The notes: generated by a model not told the origin, from the letters alone. Shown: positions 32,207 through 40,011, numbered from the stretch's first letter. The stretch: DNA of 40,176 nucleotides from Candidatus Fusicatenibacter intestinigallinarum (GCA_019119555.1 DWWU01000025.1:1-40176), one strand, 5' to 3'. Made by a program: numbers and translations.

Positions 32207-34783
32207 TCAGCTGCTTGTTTCTGTTCCGCAGACGGCGTGGTTTGATATGGAGTCCAGCCAGTAGGTGAGGGACCTGGGTTCCCGCACCTGAATCATGCCG
32301 GAAAGTTCCGGAAATTCCGGACAGATTTCCGCAAAGAGATCCGGAGCGCCGTCCAGATAGGCAGGATTGTAGGAAACCGTCTTTTCATTGTTCCAGATGG
32401 CGCCGTACAGAATTTCTGTCTCTACCAGATCCTGGAACATGTGGCTTCCGTAGCTGAGCTCCGGCGTATATCCAGCCTGACGGTCGGAGATCTCGCAGAT
32501 GATCCGGAAGCCGGAGATATCGCCGAAAGTGACCGGGACGCCAAGTTCCGGCGACGAAGTTCCGATCCGCCCGGGAGTCATGAACAGGATGTTTTTCTTC
32601 CGGCCTTTGTAAAACCGGTTGAGGGTCCCGACAGCGCGGGCAACCTCATGCTTTCTGGCATAGGGATATTCGTAATATTTTACCGGGTCGATCTGGATCA
32701 CCACGTCCACCGGCGTGCGGCCGGAAGGTCCCATGGAGGAACCTCTGATCTCAAAAAAGACGGATTCCAGGTTCAGCTGTTCCAGATGAAGCTGCTTCTG
32801 GTTCGCGTTGGTATACAGCGGGCGGCATTGGAGCAGGTTGATTACAAAATCTCCGTCTGCATCCATGTTGACGGTATATTCAATGTCTACCGGGTTCTGG
32901 TAGACGTGTTCCAGCGTTTTCATCATTTTCTGCATCAGTGAGGTGAATGCATTCTGCTCCAGCAGTTTCTGGCAGCTCACATAGAGGACGTCTCTGTAAC
33001 GCCCGGTCTGCCGCAGGCGGTTTTCCGCATCGTAGTCGTGTTCCAGAACCATGGATTTGTACCAGTCGGGCAGCAGGGGAAGGAGCGTGCTGAGCGGAAC
33101 CTCACAGAGACGGTTGGTTTCACAGTCGAGCACGTCGATGTGGCGCTGAGAGAATTTATGACGCTGCTCGTCGGTGGTCAGAACAGTCGCGGCCGGACGG
33201 TCAAGGTTGGCCAGCCTCGGGTAATCCTCGCCGGTCCGGTCAACGGCCTTGGTGCCCAGCCCCATGACGATGCGGAGCATTCCCGCGTCAGGGTCCATGT
33301 CGGCATACCATTTGTAGGTGCTGTGGCTGTACCCGACGCCAGCGGCTCCCGGCATGAAATACCGGCCGTAGTAAGAGCCGGATACCCGCTGTACCAGAAC
33401 CGCCATCTGCTCGTCACGTTTTTCCAGGTGCCGCATCAGCCGGTATTCCAGAGCGGAGTAATCCATCGTGCTGGCGTAAACTTTCCGGACCGCGTGTTCA
33501 AACTGTTCCAGACGTTCCTCCAGACTTCCCTGGTTGACGCAGAAGACAGATTCATATTTCCCCGCGAAAGCATTGCCGAAGCCGTCTTCCAGCAAGCTGG
33601 AGGAACGTACGATAAACGGACTCTGCCCGAAATATTCCACGATATTGATGAAACGGTCCCGGATCGACGCGGGAAAGGTTCCCTCAAGCAAATGTTTCTG
33701 CAGCTCCGGGGCTGCGGAAAAATATCCGTCTTTTGTCCGCTGGCGGATCCGCAGCTGCCAGCAGTCGTTGGATACGATATAAGTGTAGAAAACATCGGAG
33801 CCAATGTAGAAGGAATCATGCGGCTCATTGTAACCGGCATATTCCGGTACGTCCGTCTCTATGATTTTTCGGGCCAGCAGCATGCCGCAGGCTTTTCCCC
33901 CGATGGCGCCGCTCCCGATCATCCGGTCCCGGAGAAGAAAATAATCCTCCGGGCGGAAATAACGTTTTACCAGTTCCCTCAGACGTTCGTCTCTTGTCAT
34001 CATACTGGCGATGATCTGATTCTCGGTCTCATCGCTGAATGTTCCGCCGGCGTATTCGTGCCTTGCGGCCTGAAAGAACCGGTCATAGCTGTCGAAGGTC
34101 TGATCCTGCGCCTGGATCGACGACTTCTGAAGCGTCTGGTAAAAGCGGCTCATGCCGACGCCGTCCTCCACGGTAGTGAACGTGTTTTCCGTCTTCCGGT
34201 AACAGTGGGGAAGGAACATTTTCGGCGAATAGCGGTTCCACACCTTCAGCGGGTGCAGGTAGATGTACTTTTCTCCGGAATAGACATCCAGAAGAAGCTG
34301 TGTGGTATCCCGGATGCGGGCGACCGCGTCATAGGAGTGACGGCCCCGCAGCAGCGGGAAATAGGCGACGGTATCCAGATCGAACAGATAAGGACAGGTG
34401 ACGCGAAAAAAGTTGCCCATCATCAGATCTGTGTACCAGACAGACTGAAGCTCGGAGAGGCAGTCGAAAATGTAGAATGCATCCCGCCCCTCCAGTGTGA
34501 TCTTTTCGTGGATCGCCACAGTGAAAGCTTCAAATCCGACATCGGGATTGAACGTACATACCTGTATCCCGGAAGTGTCTGTGAGAACCGGCTCATGTTG
34601 GGCAAAGCGGATATAAATGACATTTCGGCCGTCCTGTACCGCCTGACGGGCGAAGGGCTCTGCGAAAATGCGGAATTCGTCGATGGAAGACACCTGCCAC
34701 ACCACATTGTCTCCAAGACGTATGTAATCAAGAATCTCATCCAGCTGTGGATGTCCGCTTGGTATTTTGTCGAAAGCTGCCAT
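32207..34783 (-). CDS. PEP/pyruvate-binding domain protein with KaiC-like N terminus
   Basis: An 858-residue cytoplasmic protein. Residues about 8-230 resemble a KaiC/RadA-type RecA fold (SGHPQLDEILDYIRLGDNVV, GRNVIYIRF, later FYIFDCLSELQSVW), but the Walker A loop is replaced by QVSSIDEFRIF. The middle (about 340-700) is a PPDK/PEP-synthase nucleotide-binding domain: GAIGGKACGMLLARK, FIVRSSSLLEDG, NAFAGKYESVF and LLQCRPLYTN. No phospho-histidine domain (TGG-SH type) and no PEP barrel follow; instead there is a C-terminal region of about 200 residues that I do not recognise. ATG 34783 follows GAGGAGG by 6 bp; upstream in-frame starts would translate the leader hairpin. Activity is unknown. 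Confidence 0.8.
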   Translation of the reverse strand: MAAFDKIPSGHPQLDEILDYIRLGDNVVWQVSSIDEFRIFAEPFARQAVQDGRNVIYIRFAQHEPVLTDTSGIQVCTFNPDVGFEAFTVAIHEKITLEGRDAFYIFDCLSELQSVWYTDLMMGNFFRVTCPYLFDLDTVAYFPLLRGRHSYDAVARIRDTTQLLLDVYSGEKYIYLHPLKVWNRYSPKMFLPHCYRKTENTFTTVEDGVGMSRFYQTLQKSSIQAQDQTFDSYDRFFQAARHEYAGGTFSDETENQIIASMMTRDERLRELVKRYFRPEDYFLLRDRMIGSGAIGGKACGMLLARKIIETDVPEYAGYNEPHDSFYIGSDVFYTYIVSNDCWQLRIRQRTKDGYFSAAPELQKHLLEGTFPASIRDRFINIVEYFGQSPFIVRSSSLLEDGFGNAFAGKYESVFCVNQGSLEERLEQFEHAVRKVYASTMDYSALEYRLMRHLEKRDEQMAVLVQRVSGSYYGRYFMPGAAGVGYSHSTYKWYADMDPDAGMLRIVMGLGTKAVDRTGEDYPRLANLDRPAATVLTTDEQRHKFSQRHIDVLDCETNRLCEVPLSTLLPLLPDWYKSMVLEHDYDAENRLRQTGRYRDVLYVSCQKLLEQNAFTSLMQKMMKTLEHVYQNPVDIEYTVNMDADGDFVINLLQCRPLYTNANQKQLHLEQLNLESVFFEIRGSSMGPSGRTPVDVVIQIDPVKYYEYPYARKHEVARAVGTLNRFYKGRKKNILFMTPGRIGTSSPELGVPVTFGDISGFRIICEISDRQAGYTPELSYGSHMFQDLVETEILYGAIWNNEKTVSYNPAYLDGAPDLFAEICPEFPELSGMIQVREPRSLTYWLDSISNHAVCGTETSS

Positions 34784-34831
34784 AAAAATCCTCCTCTCTT
34801 TGCATGCATCTGCAGACTTTGAAAAATCTGC

Positions 34832-34881
34832 AAAAAAGCGCAGAACAGAAAGGATAGAACCTCGCTGTTCTGCGCTTTTTT
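34832..34881 (-). terminator. Hairpin terminator in the leader of the PEP-domain gene
   Basis: GCGCAGAACAG and CTGTTCTGCGC form an 11-bp stem flanked by A and T runs on both sides. On the minus strand it lies downstream of yyaC and also about 13 nt after the likely start of the PEP-domain transcript. It is therefore either the yyaC terminator or an attenuator. A small GCAGA/TCTGC hairpin (about 34811-34830) follows before the ribosome site. Confidence 0.85.
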
Positions 34882-34900
34882 GAAAATATATTCTGTTCCC

Positions 34901-34930
34901 AGTATACCACAGAACGAAGGGTATTTGCAA
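34901..34930 (-). promoter_or_regulatory. Promoter upstream of the leader terminator
   Basis: On the minus strand TTGCAA (34930-34925), 18-bp spacer, TATACT (34906-34901). It is upstream of the terminator, so transcripts from it must pass that hairpin to reach the PEP-domain gene. Confidence 0.65.
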
Positions 34931-34938
34931 CGGACAGT

Positions 34939-34995
34939 GTACCGGTTCAGCCGGCTGTCTTGACTTCCGAATCGCTCAGCCGGCCGAACTGGTAC
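34939..34995. repeat. Expanded palindrome overlapping the yyaC 3' end
   Basis: GTACCGGTTCAGCCGGCTG (34939-34957) and CAGCCGGCCGAACTGGTAC (34977-34995) are near-perfect inverted arms around 19 bp. The right arm supplies the yyaC stop and the preceding codons. Confidence 0.75.
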
Positions 34996-35590
34996 TGTCC
35001 GCCGGAAGAGCAGCCGCAGTCAGAGCCGCGGCTCCCAGGGTCTGGAATCCGATCAGGATTCCCTGGGTAATCGCTTCCGCCATATGAAAGACTGTGGAAA
35101 GCCGGGTGGTCTGCAGGAGAAGCTGTTCAAAGCTTCCGGAGATGTTGACGATTCCGGTGATAAAGACGTCACCGACTTCCGGAAGATTCTTTCCGGCGCC
35201 TGCGCCGGGGCGGATCGGTCCGCAGCCTACCGTGATATATCCCTGATGTCGGCGGGACCCGAGAGAGGCGTCGATGGCGACGACCAGACCTTCCGGATGC
35301 CTTCGGCGGATCATTTGCAGCCTGTCCGACAGATTCAGGGCATGAACCGGATCGTCCAGCGTGCCGTAGACATAGAAGCCAAGGCCCCGGTAGGCAGTCA
35401 GGCGGTGACCGATCAGCGGGCCAAGACTGTCTCCTGTGATTCTGTCGCTGCCGATACAGAGAAATACCACTTCACAGAATTCCCGGTGTGTCTGAAGAAT
35501 ACAGTATTTCAGGACCTGCGCCAGTTCTTCGCTGGCGGTCCGGCTTCTTTCGTTAATGTAAAAGATTTCTGACGCTTTTTTCCCAAACAT
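34976..35590 (-). CDS. yyaC: Spore protease YyaC
   Basis: A 204-residue protein of the YyaC family, related to the germination protease GPR fold and found only in endospore formers. Recognisable blocks are VVFLCIGSDRITGDSLGPLIGH, split as FLCIGSDRITGDSLGP and an adjoining helix; YGTLDDPVHALNL; VVAIDASLGSRRHQGYI; and AGKNLPEVGDVFITGIVN. Conserved aspartates lie in GSDRITGDS and AIDASLG. The last residues (STSSAG) are encoded by a palindromic repeat arm. ATG 35590 follows a weak GGAAAGGACGG site. It is evidence that the host sporulates. Confidence 0.9.
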   Translation of the reverse strand: MFGKKASEIFYINERSRTASEELAQVLKYCILQTHREFCEVVFLCIGSDRITGDSLGPLIGHRLTAYRGLGFYVYGTLDDPVHALNLSDRLQMIRRRHPEGLVVAIDASLGSRRHQGYITVGCGPIRPGAGAGKNLPEVGDVFITGIVNISGSFEQLLLQTTRLSTVFHMAEAITQGILIGFQTLGAAALTAAALPADSTSSAG

Positions 35591-35873
35591 CCGCGTGATC
35601 CGTCCTTTCCTGAAAGGTTCTGCCGTATATCCGCGGCGGTGACTGTCTCTGTATCAGAACGGTTCCCCGCGGCGGCCGTGTCAATACTGATATCCTTCCC
35701 AAAACTGCAGCGGGATATTCGCAGTGAAGAATGTATGAGCTGTTACGATATACGATATTCCCGCCGGAAGAAAAACATGACAGAAAAAAATGTCGGAAAG
35801 ATTTTGGAATCCCGTCCACAAAACGATAAATTCCGCAAAAGGTCCGTGCTATTGTATTGGAGAAAAGGGAACA

Positions 35874-35914
35874 GTTCATACGGTCTGTGCATTCCCTGCA
35901 CAGACCGTATGAAC
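35874..35914. repeat. Module C as a perfect 18-bp stem hairpin
   Basis: GTTCATACGGTCTGTGCA (35874-35891) and TGCACAGACCGTATGAAC (35897-35914) around TTCCC. This is a complete form of module C seen at 134-157 and 17385-17413. It lies in the 355-bp gap between divergent yyaC and the LysM gene, 31 bp before the LysM start. The rest of that gap (35591-35873) shows no gene and no clear promoter. Confidence 0.88.
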
Positions 35915-35945
35915 GTATAGTGCCGCGTTAAAAGGGGTGAGTCAG

Positions 35946-37313
35946 ATGATAGAAATTATCTATAAGGAGGAAAAGCAGGAGGCGCGCGGAAACGAGAGCT
36001 ACTTCCGGCTGCCGAAAAACATCCGGCAGATCGGAGACTGCAAGGGGAAACAAAAGATTTATCTTGAAGATTATGTATATACGTATCTGAAGAAACTTTC
36101 GGCGGATGCGTCGGCCGGGAAAGCAGCAATTCTGCTGGGACAGTATAACTGGGCGGACGGAATCGCCTATTTTTTTCTCAGGGGAGCGCTGGAGATTACA
36201 TCCGTGGAGGTGAGCCCGGACAACCTGAAATTGGACGAAAAGGTCTGGAAGGAAGTCGAAGATACAAAGAACAGATATTTCAGAGATCAGAGTATTCTGG
36301 GATGGTTTCTGAGCCTGTCGGGAGAACTGGAAGAAAATGATGAGAGAATTCTGAAAACCCATCTGAACCATTTCGGGGGAAACGACAAAGTGCTGTTTCG
36401 GATGGAACCCAATGAGAAAGAGGAAGCCTTTTATATTTATGACAACGGCGCGCTGAAAAAGCTCGGCGGCTTTTATATTTATTATGAAAAAAATGAGGCG
36501 ATGCAGAACTATATGATCGATCATAACCACAATGCGCGGGTGGAAGATGTGGATCAGGTGGCCGATCAGGCAGTGTCTGATTTTCGTAAGATTGTGGGAC
36601 AGAAGCAGGAACAGCAGAAAAAGAAATCCGGAAACAGAGTTCTGGCTTACGGAATTACTGTCTGCGCCGCTGCTGCAGCGCTTGCGCTGGGAATGAATTA
36701 TCTGTCACGGAATCCGGGAATTTTGGGAGGCCGGGATGTGCAGACGGATTCCTCCGCCGTGGCGGCAAATGGAAGGATAACGGCTTCGGGACAGAAAGAA
36801 GGGGAGGCTGCCGGCGATGGACAGCAGAAAACGCAGACAGAAAACGGCAGCTCCCGGGCAGTGTCTGAGACCGGCCAGAATACAGACGGAACGGAAAATG
36901 ACGAGACGGAAGAGAATGCCGGCGGCGGAGCTGACGGCAGCAGCGATACATCTGACGACGCGCTGTCAGGCGGAGAAACAGGAGAAAATGTATCCGACAG
37001 CGGGGAAACGGCAAAGGATGGAGAGGGAGGACAGGCAGTTTCCGGAACAGAAACGTCCGGAGAGACATCCGGGGGAGCCCCGGCGGGAACTTCTGAGGAA
37101 ACGACTGCCGGAACATCCGCGGGAACGGGCGCGGCTGCGGAAACATCGGCAGGTATCCTCACTGAATACACAGTGCAGAAAGGGGATTCTCTTTCCAGAA
37201 TCAGTGAAAAGTATTATGGCACAATGAGCAGAGTCAAGGATATCTGCGCGATGAACGGAATCACCTCGGAGGATGTCATTTATGCCGGACAGAAAATTTT
37301 ACTCCCGAAATAA
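35946..37313 (+). CDS. LysM membrane protein with MPN/JAB-like N-terminal domain
   Basis: A 455-residue protein. Residues about 35-185 resemble an MPN/JAB fold: FFLRGALEITSVEVS (76-90), SILGWFLSLSGELEENDERI (116-135, where active enzymes have a GW-HSH metal motif), KVLFRMEPNEKEEAFYI and KKLGGFYIYY. The zinc histidines are absent. A single membrane segment follows at about 231-252. A 150-residue linker rich in Gly, Ser, Thr and Glu leads to one LysM domain at about 406-455 (YTVQKGDSLSRISEKYYG to AGQKILLPK) that binds peptidoglycan. So the N terminus is cytoplasmic and LysM external. ATG 35946 with AAAGGGGTGAG is chosen; a GTG 3 codons earlier is possible. Confidence 0.8.
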   Translation: MIEIIYKEEKQEARGNESYFRLPKNIRQIGDCKGKQKIYLEDYVYTYLKKLSADASAGKAAILLGQYNWADGIAYFFLRGALEITSVEVSPDNLKLDEKVWKEVEDTKNRYFRDQSILGWFLSLSGELEENDERILKTHLNHFGGNDKVLFRMEPNEKEEAFYIYDNGALKKLGGFYIYYEKNEAMQNYMIDHNHNARVEDVDQVADQAVSDFRKIVGQKQEQQKKKSGNRVLAYGITVCAAAAALALGMNYLSRNPGILGGRDVQTDSSAVAANGRITASGQKEGEAAGDGQQKTQTENGSSRAVSETGQNTDGTENDETEENAGGGADGSSDTSDDALSGGETGENVSDSGETAKDGEGGQAVSGTETSGETSGGAPAGTSEETTAGTSAGTGAAAETSAGILTEYTVQKGDSLSRISEKYYGTMSRVKDICAMNGITSEDVIYAGQKILLPK

Positions 37314-37322
37314 GAGAAAGTA

Positions 37323-37331
37323 TGCTATAAT
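37323..37331 (+). promoter_or_regulatory. Extended -10 promoter before the DUF5711-like gene
   Basis: TGC-TATAAT, an extended -10 with consensus hexamer, just after the LysM stop; no good -35. A G+C-rich leader with GGG-GAAA-CCC and CGGC/GCCG hairpins follows (37340-37385). Confidence 0.5.
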
Positions 37332-37393
37332 CGGTTTACGGTCGAACCGGGGAAACCCGGGCGGCAAGGGCCTGCCGGGAGGACAGGCTGTAT

Positions 37394-37603
37394 TTGGTAA
37401 CAGTTCAGCTTGAGTTGTTATTGTATTTGGCATATGCGCAGAACAGTCAGCTGCGGGCGACAGTGACGGGGAGGGACGCGGCCTGGGCAGCTGCAGATAC
37501 AGACAGGGTACGGGAACTGCTGAAAGACGGAAACCGGGAGGAAGTTCCGGTCAGAGCCCCGTACCATCATACAGGGGCAGAGAATGGAAGAAAAAAACAG
37601 TAA
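37394..37603 (+). CDS. Possible small protein preceding the DUF5711-like gene
   Basis: A 69-codon frame from TTG 37394, with GGGAGG about 9 bp upstream, overlapping the next gene by 20 bp. The middle (NSQLRATVTGRDAAWAAADT, DRVRELLKDGNREE) looks like a plausible helical protein. However, the first codons are written in a decayed palindrome arm (GTAACAGTTCAGC), the start is non-AUG, and I recognise no family. It could be a real small gene or chance; I lean slightly against. Confidence 0.3.
   Translation: MVTVQLELLLYLAYAQNSQLRATVTGRDAAWAAADTDRVRELLKDGNREEVPVRAPYHHTGAENGRKKQ
37397..37420. repeat. Decayed 28-bp palindrome copy
   Basis: GTAACAGTTCAGCTT intact on the left; the right arm is reduced to GAGTTGTTA. 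It lies in the leader of the DUF5711-like gene. Confidence 0.55.
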
Positions 37604-38759
37604 AGTACAGAGCATTACAGATTATAGAGAGAAACTGAAGTGGCTCCGGAACCGGAGAGTGATAACGGCAGCTGCCGTTGTCGTTCTGATTCTGGCAGCT
37701 GCATTTGGAATCAGAGGATTTATCCGCTACAGAACGTTCAGTTCCTATGAAGTGGTCGCCTCGGATCTGGAGAAGGATACCTTGTCTTCCGGTTATGTCA
37801 AACTTGGAAAAAACATACTGAGATATGGAATCAGCGGCGCCAGTCTGATGGACGGGGAAGGAAGCCAGATATGGGATGTTGCCTTCGTGATGGAGAATCC
37901 TGCGGCGGAAGTCTCCGGGGAGGCAGCTGCCGTTTATGAGCAGGGAGGAACATCCATCCGTACTTTCGGGGCAGACGGACAGAAGGGAGAGATAACGACG
38001 CCCTATCCGATCAGAAAAGCAAAAGCAGCCGGGCAGGGAGTCGCGGCGGCGATTCTGGAGGACGGCGACAATACCTGGCTGAAATATTACAGCACAGATG
38101 GAACGGAAATTGCATCTTTGCGGACGCGGATGGACAGTCCGGGATATCCGATGGATCTGAGTCTTTCCCCCGACGGGATGATGATGGCGGTTGCCTATGT
38201 CTATCTGGAAAATGGTCAGATAAAGTCGCAGGTTGCGTTCTATCATTTTGGAAGCGCCGGAAAAAACCAGAAAGACAACCTGATAAAATCCATCAGCTAT
38301 GACAATCTGATGATTCCTCAGCTGGATTTTGTGGATGATTCTACCTGCGTTGCATACACGGAAGACGGTTTCCTTGTCTTTGAAGGGACCGATGATCCTG
38401 TGGAAACTGTGAGAGTGGAGGAAAGTCAGGAGATTTTCAGTATCTGCAAAAACAGTGAATATGTGGCAATGGCGATCCGAAGCGGAGACGATGTCCAGCC
38501 GTATGCGCTGAAGTTGTACAGCCTCAGCGGCCGTGAGATGTTTCAGGAGAATTTTTCTTTTTCCTATGACAGCATGAGTATCGACAGTGACCGGATTCTG
38601 CTCTGGAACCGGGGAGAATTTGCGGTTTACAATTTTGGCGGAATCCTGAAATTCCAGGGCGGAGTGGAAGAAGGACAGATTCAGAATATACTGGCGACAG
38701 GAAGAGAGAGATATGTGGGAGTTCTGGATCAGGGACTCATTTATATAAAACTCAGATGA
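37584..38759 (+). CDS. DUF5711-like membrane-anchored beta-propeller protein
   Basis: A 391-residue protein. A basic N terminus (EKLKWLRNRRV) precedes a single membrane segment at about 25-44, then an extracytoplasmic domain of about 340 residues. The domain contains repeated blade-like strands (YVKLGKNILRYGISGASLMD, GQGVAAAILEDGDNTWLKYY, DLSLSPDGMMMAVAYVYLE, QLDFVDDSTCVAYTEDGFLV, RILLWNRGEFAVYNFGGILK), a WD40/PQQ-like propeller pattern. It lies between the LysM protein and a CvpA-family gene (39 bp downstream), suggesting a shared envelope function. Family name is given from recollection of this gene neighbourhood. Weak AGGGG ribosome site. Confidence 0.7.
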   Translation: MEEKNSKVQSITDYREKLKWLRNRRVITAAAVVVLILAAAFGIRGFIRYRTFSSYEVVASDLEKDTLSSGYVKLGKNILRYGISGASLMDGEGSQIWDVAFVMENPAAEVSGEAAAVYEQGGTSIRTFGADGQKGEITTPYPIRKAKAAGQGVAAAILEDGDNTWLKYYSTDGTEIASLRTRMDSPGYPMDLSLSPDGMMMAVAYVYLENGQIKSQVAFYHFGSAGKNQKDNLIKSISYDNLMIPQLDFVDDSTCVAYTEDGFLVFEGTDDPVETVRVEESQEIFSICKNSEYVAMAIRSGDDVQPYALKLYSLSGREMFQENFSFSYDSMSIDSDRILLWNRGEFAVYNFGGILKFQGGVEEGQIQNILATGRERYVGVLDQGLIYIKLR

Positions 38760-38798
38760 GTTTAAACGATCGGGTTTCTGCGCCAAAAGGAGGAAATT

Positions 38799-39503
38799 AT
38801 GAACTGGCTGCTTGTTATTATACTGATTGTGGTAGCGTTGTCTGCCGTCATCGGATATTACAGAGGATTTGTGCGTACTGTGCTTTCGATGGTTTTTCTG
38901 ATTCTGGTTATGATACTGTCGGGCTGGATCAGTCCATATATCGGCAATGCTCTGGAGGAGCATACACAGATCACGGAGACCATACGAAGCGCCTGCACGG
39001 AACTTCTGGAGGATGCTCTGAACAGTCAGGTGCAGACGACAGGGGAGAATGTTCAGGAGCAGGAAAATTATCTCGCTTCCCTGGGTCTGCCCTCTGACCT
39101 GTTCCATGGGGGAATGAATGATGAAAATCTTCAGAATGTGCAGCAACAGCAAACGGAATCTGTCGCAGCGGCAGCGGCGGATTATCTGACGGGGCTGGCT
39201 GTGAATGGGATTGTGTTTGTGACGTCATTTCTGCTGGCATGGATCATTGTGAGAATCCTGATGAGAATCGCGGATGCATTTGCAGAACTCCCGGTGATCG
39301 GATTCTTCAACAGAATCTGCGGAGGCCTGGTCGGCATTCTGCGCGGGCTTCTGTGGGTGTGGATTTTCTTCATTATCCTGACAATTTTTGTGGGTACCGG
39401 ATGGGGAAGAAGCTGTATGCAGGCGGTCAGAGAGGATCTGTTTCTGAGCTTCCTGTATGACAACAATCTGATTCTCAGAGCGCTGCTGTATGCGTTTACA
39501 TAA
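38799..39503 (+). CDS. CvpA family membrane protein
   Basis: A 234-residue protein with four hydrophobic segments: 2-20 (NWLLVIILIVVALSAVIGYY), about 25-50, about 138-160 and about 185-205. The family start (hydrophobic segment, then YYRGFVRTVLSMVFLILVMI) and end (PVIGFFNRICGGLVGILRGLL) match CvpA/colicin V production proteins. A long soluble loop (about 55-130) rich in Gln and Glu lies between, probably outside the cell. AAAGGAGG precedes the ATG by 7 bp. Role unclear; the family is tied to envelope and export processes. Confidence 0.88.
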   Translation: MNWLLVIILIVVALSAVIGYYRGFVRTVLSMVFLILVMILSGWISPYIGNALEEHTQITETIRSACTELLEDALNSQVQTTGENVQEQENYLASLGLPSDLFHGGMNDENLQNVQQQQTESVAAAAADYLTGLAVNGIVFVTSFLLAWIIVRILMRIADAFAELPVIGFFNRICGGLVGILRGLLWVWIFFIILTIFVGTGWGRSCMQAVREDLFLSFLYDNNLILRALLYAFT

Positions 39504-39506
39504 GGG

Positions 39507-39540
39507 CGCCGCAAGTTTGCCGCAGCTCAGTTTTGCGGCG
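39507..39540. other. Hairpin after the CvpA gene
   Basis: CGCCGCAA (39507-39514) pairs with TTGCGGCG (39533-39540). No T-run follows, so it is not a simple terminator; the terminator lies at 39592. Confidence 0.5.
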
Positions 39541-39591
39541 GAATATTCGGGATTGGAACATACAGGATTCCGGTATTTAAAAAAACATATA

Positions 39592-39655
39592 AGAGAGCAA
39601 AGGCAGCGGGCCGGGAGATTCTGTTCCCGACCCGCTGTCTTTGCTCTCTGCTTTT
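39592..39655 (+). terminator. Terminator of the LysM-DUF5711-CvpA region
   Basis: GAGAGCAAAGGCAGCGGG (39593-39610) pairs with CCCGCTGTCTTTGCTCTC (39631-39648), with inner CGGGA/TCCCG pairs, then TGCTTTTACT. The stem is very strong and shields the rRNA operon from upstream transcription. Confidence 0.85.
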
Positions 39656-39664
39656 ACTATTTTA

Positions 39665-39692
39665 GTAACAGTTCAGCCAGCTGAACGGTAAC
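39665..39692. repeat. 28-bp palindrome copy before the rRNA promoters
   Basis: GTAACAGTTCAGC, CA, GCTGAACGGTAAC, between the terminator and the first rRNA promoter. Confidence 0.88.
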
Positions 39693-39721
39693 ATTTATTT
39701 TACAATAAAATGAAAAAAACC

Positions 39722-39750
39722 TTGACAGAAAAAGGATGCTGTGATAGGAT
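39722..39750 (+). promoter_or_regulatory. rRNA operon promoter P1
   Basis: TTGACA (39722-39727), 17-bp spacer ending GTGA, TAGGAT (39745-39750). It is followed by AAAGCTCGCTGAG, echoed after P2. Confidence 0.9.
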
Positions 39751-39903
39751 GTAAAAGCTCGCTGAGAACGACAGATGTCTGTAGCGGCGTGAAAGATTCT
39801 CTGAATCTCGAAGTTGTTTCCTGAGAAGGAATCCCTTTGGGTTCTGATCTGAGAAGAAAACACAAGGGAGACTGCGGATGGAAAAGAGAATAAAAAAAAG
39901 CTG

Positions 39904-39932
39904 TTGACAAGCACAGAAACTTGTGATAGGAT
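39904..39932 (+). promoter_or_regulatory. rRNA operon promoter P2
   Basis: TTGACA (39904-39909), 17-bp spacer ending GTGA, TAGGAT (39927-39932), then AAAAGTTCGCTGAGG. It is a duplicate of P1 182 bp downstream. Confidence 0.9.
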
Positions 39933-40011
39933 ATAAAAGTTCGCTGAGGACAGAGATCCTTCCAAGGCAACAGAGATTTCGAGAAGAAATCAAAAAAAAT
40001 GAAAAAAGTTC

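Noticed and set aside
33038..34822. A 594-codon open frame on the plus strand, opposite the PEP-domain gene
   Set aside because: Antisense shadow of a protein with recognisable PPDK-type motifs; no ribosome site.
39593..39655. tRNA or small RNA gene between CvpA and the rRNA promoters
   Set aside because: The stem with A/T flanks is a plain terminator; no cloverleaf or T-loop motif is visible.
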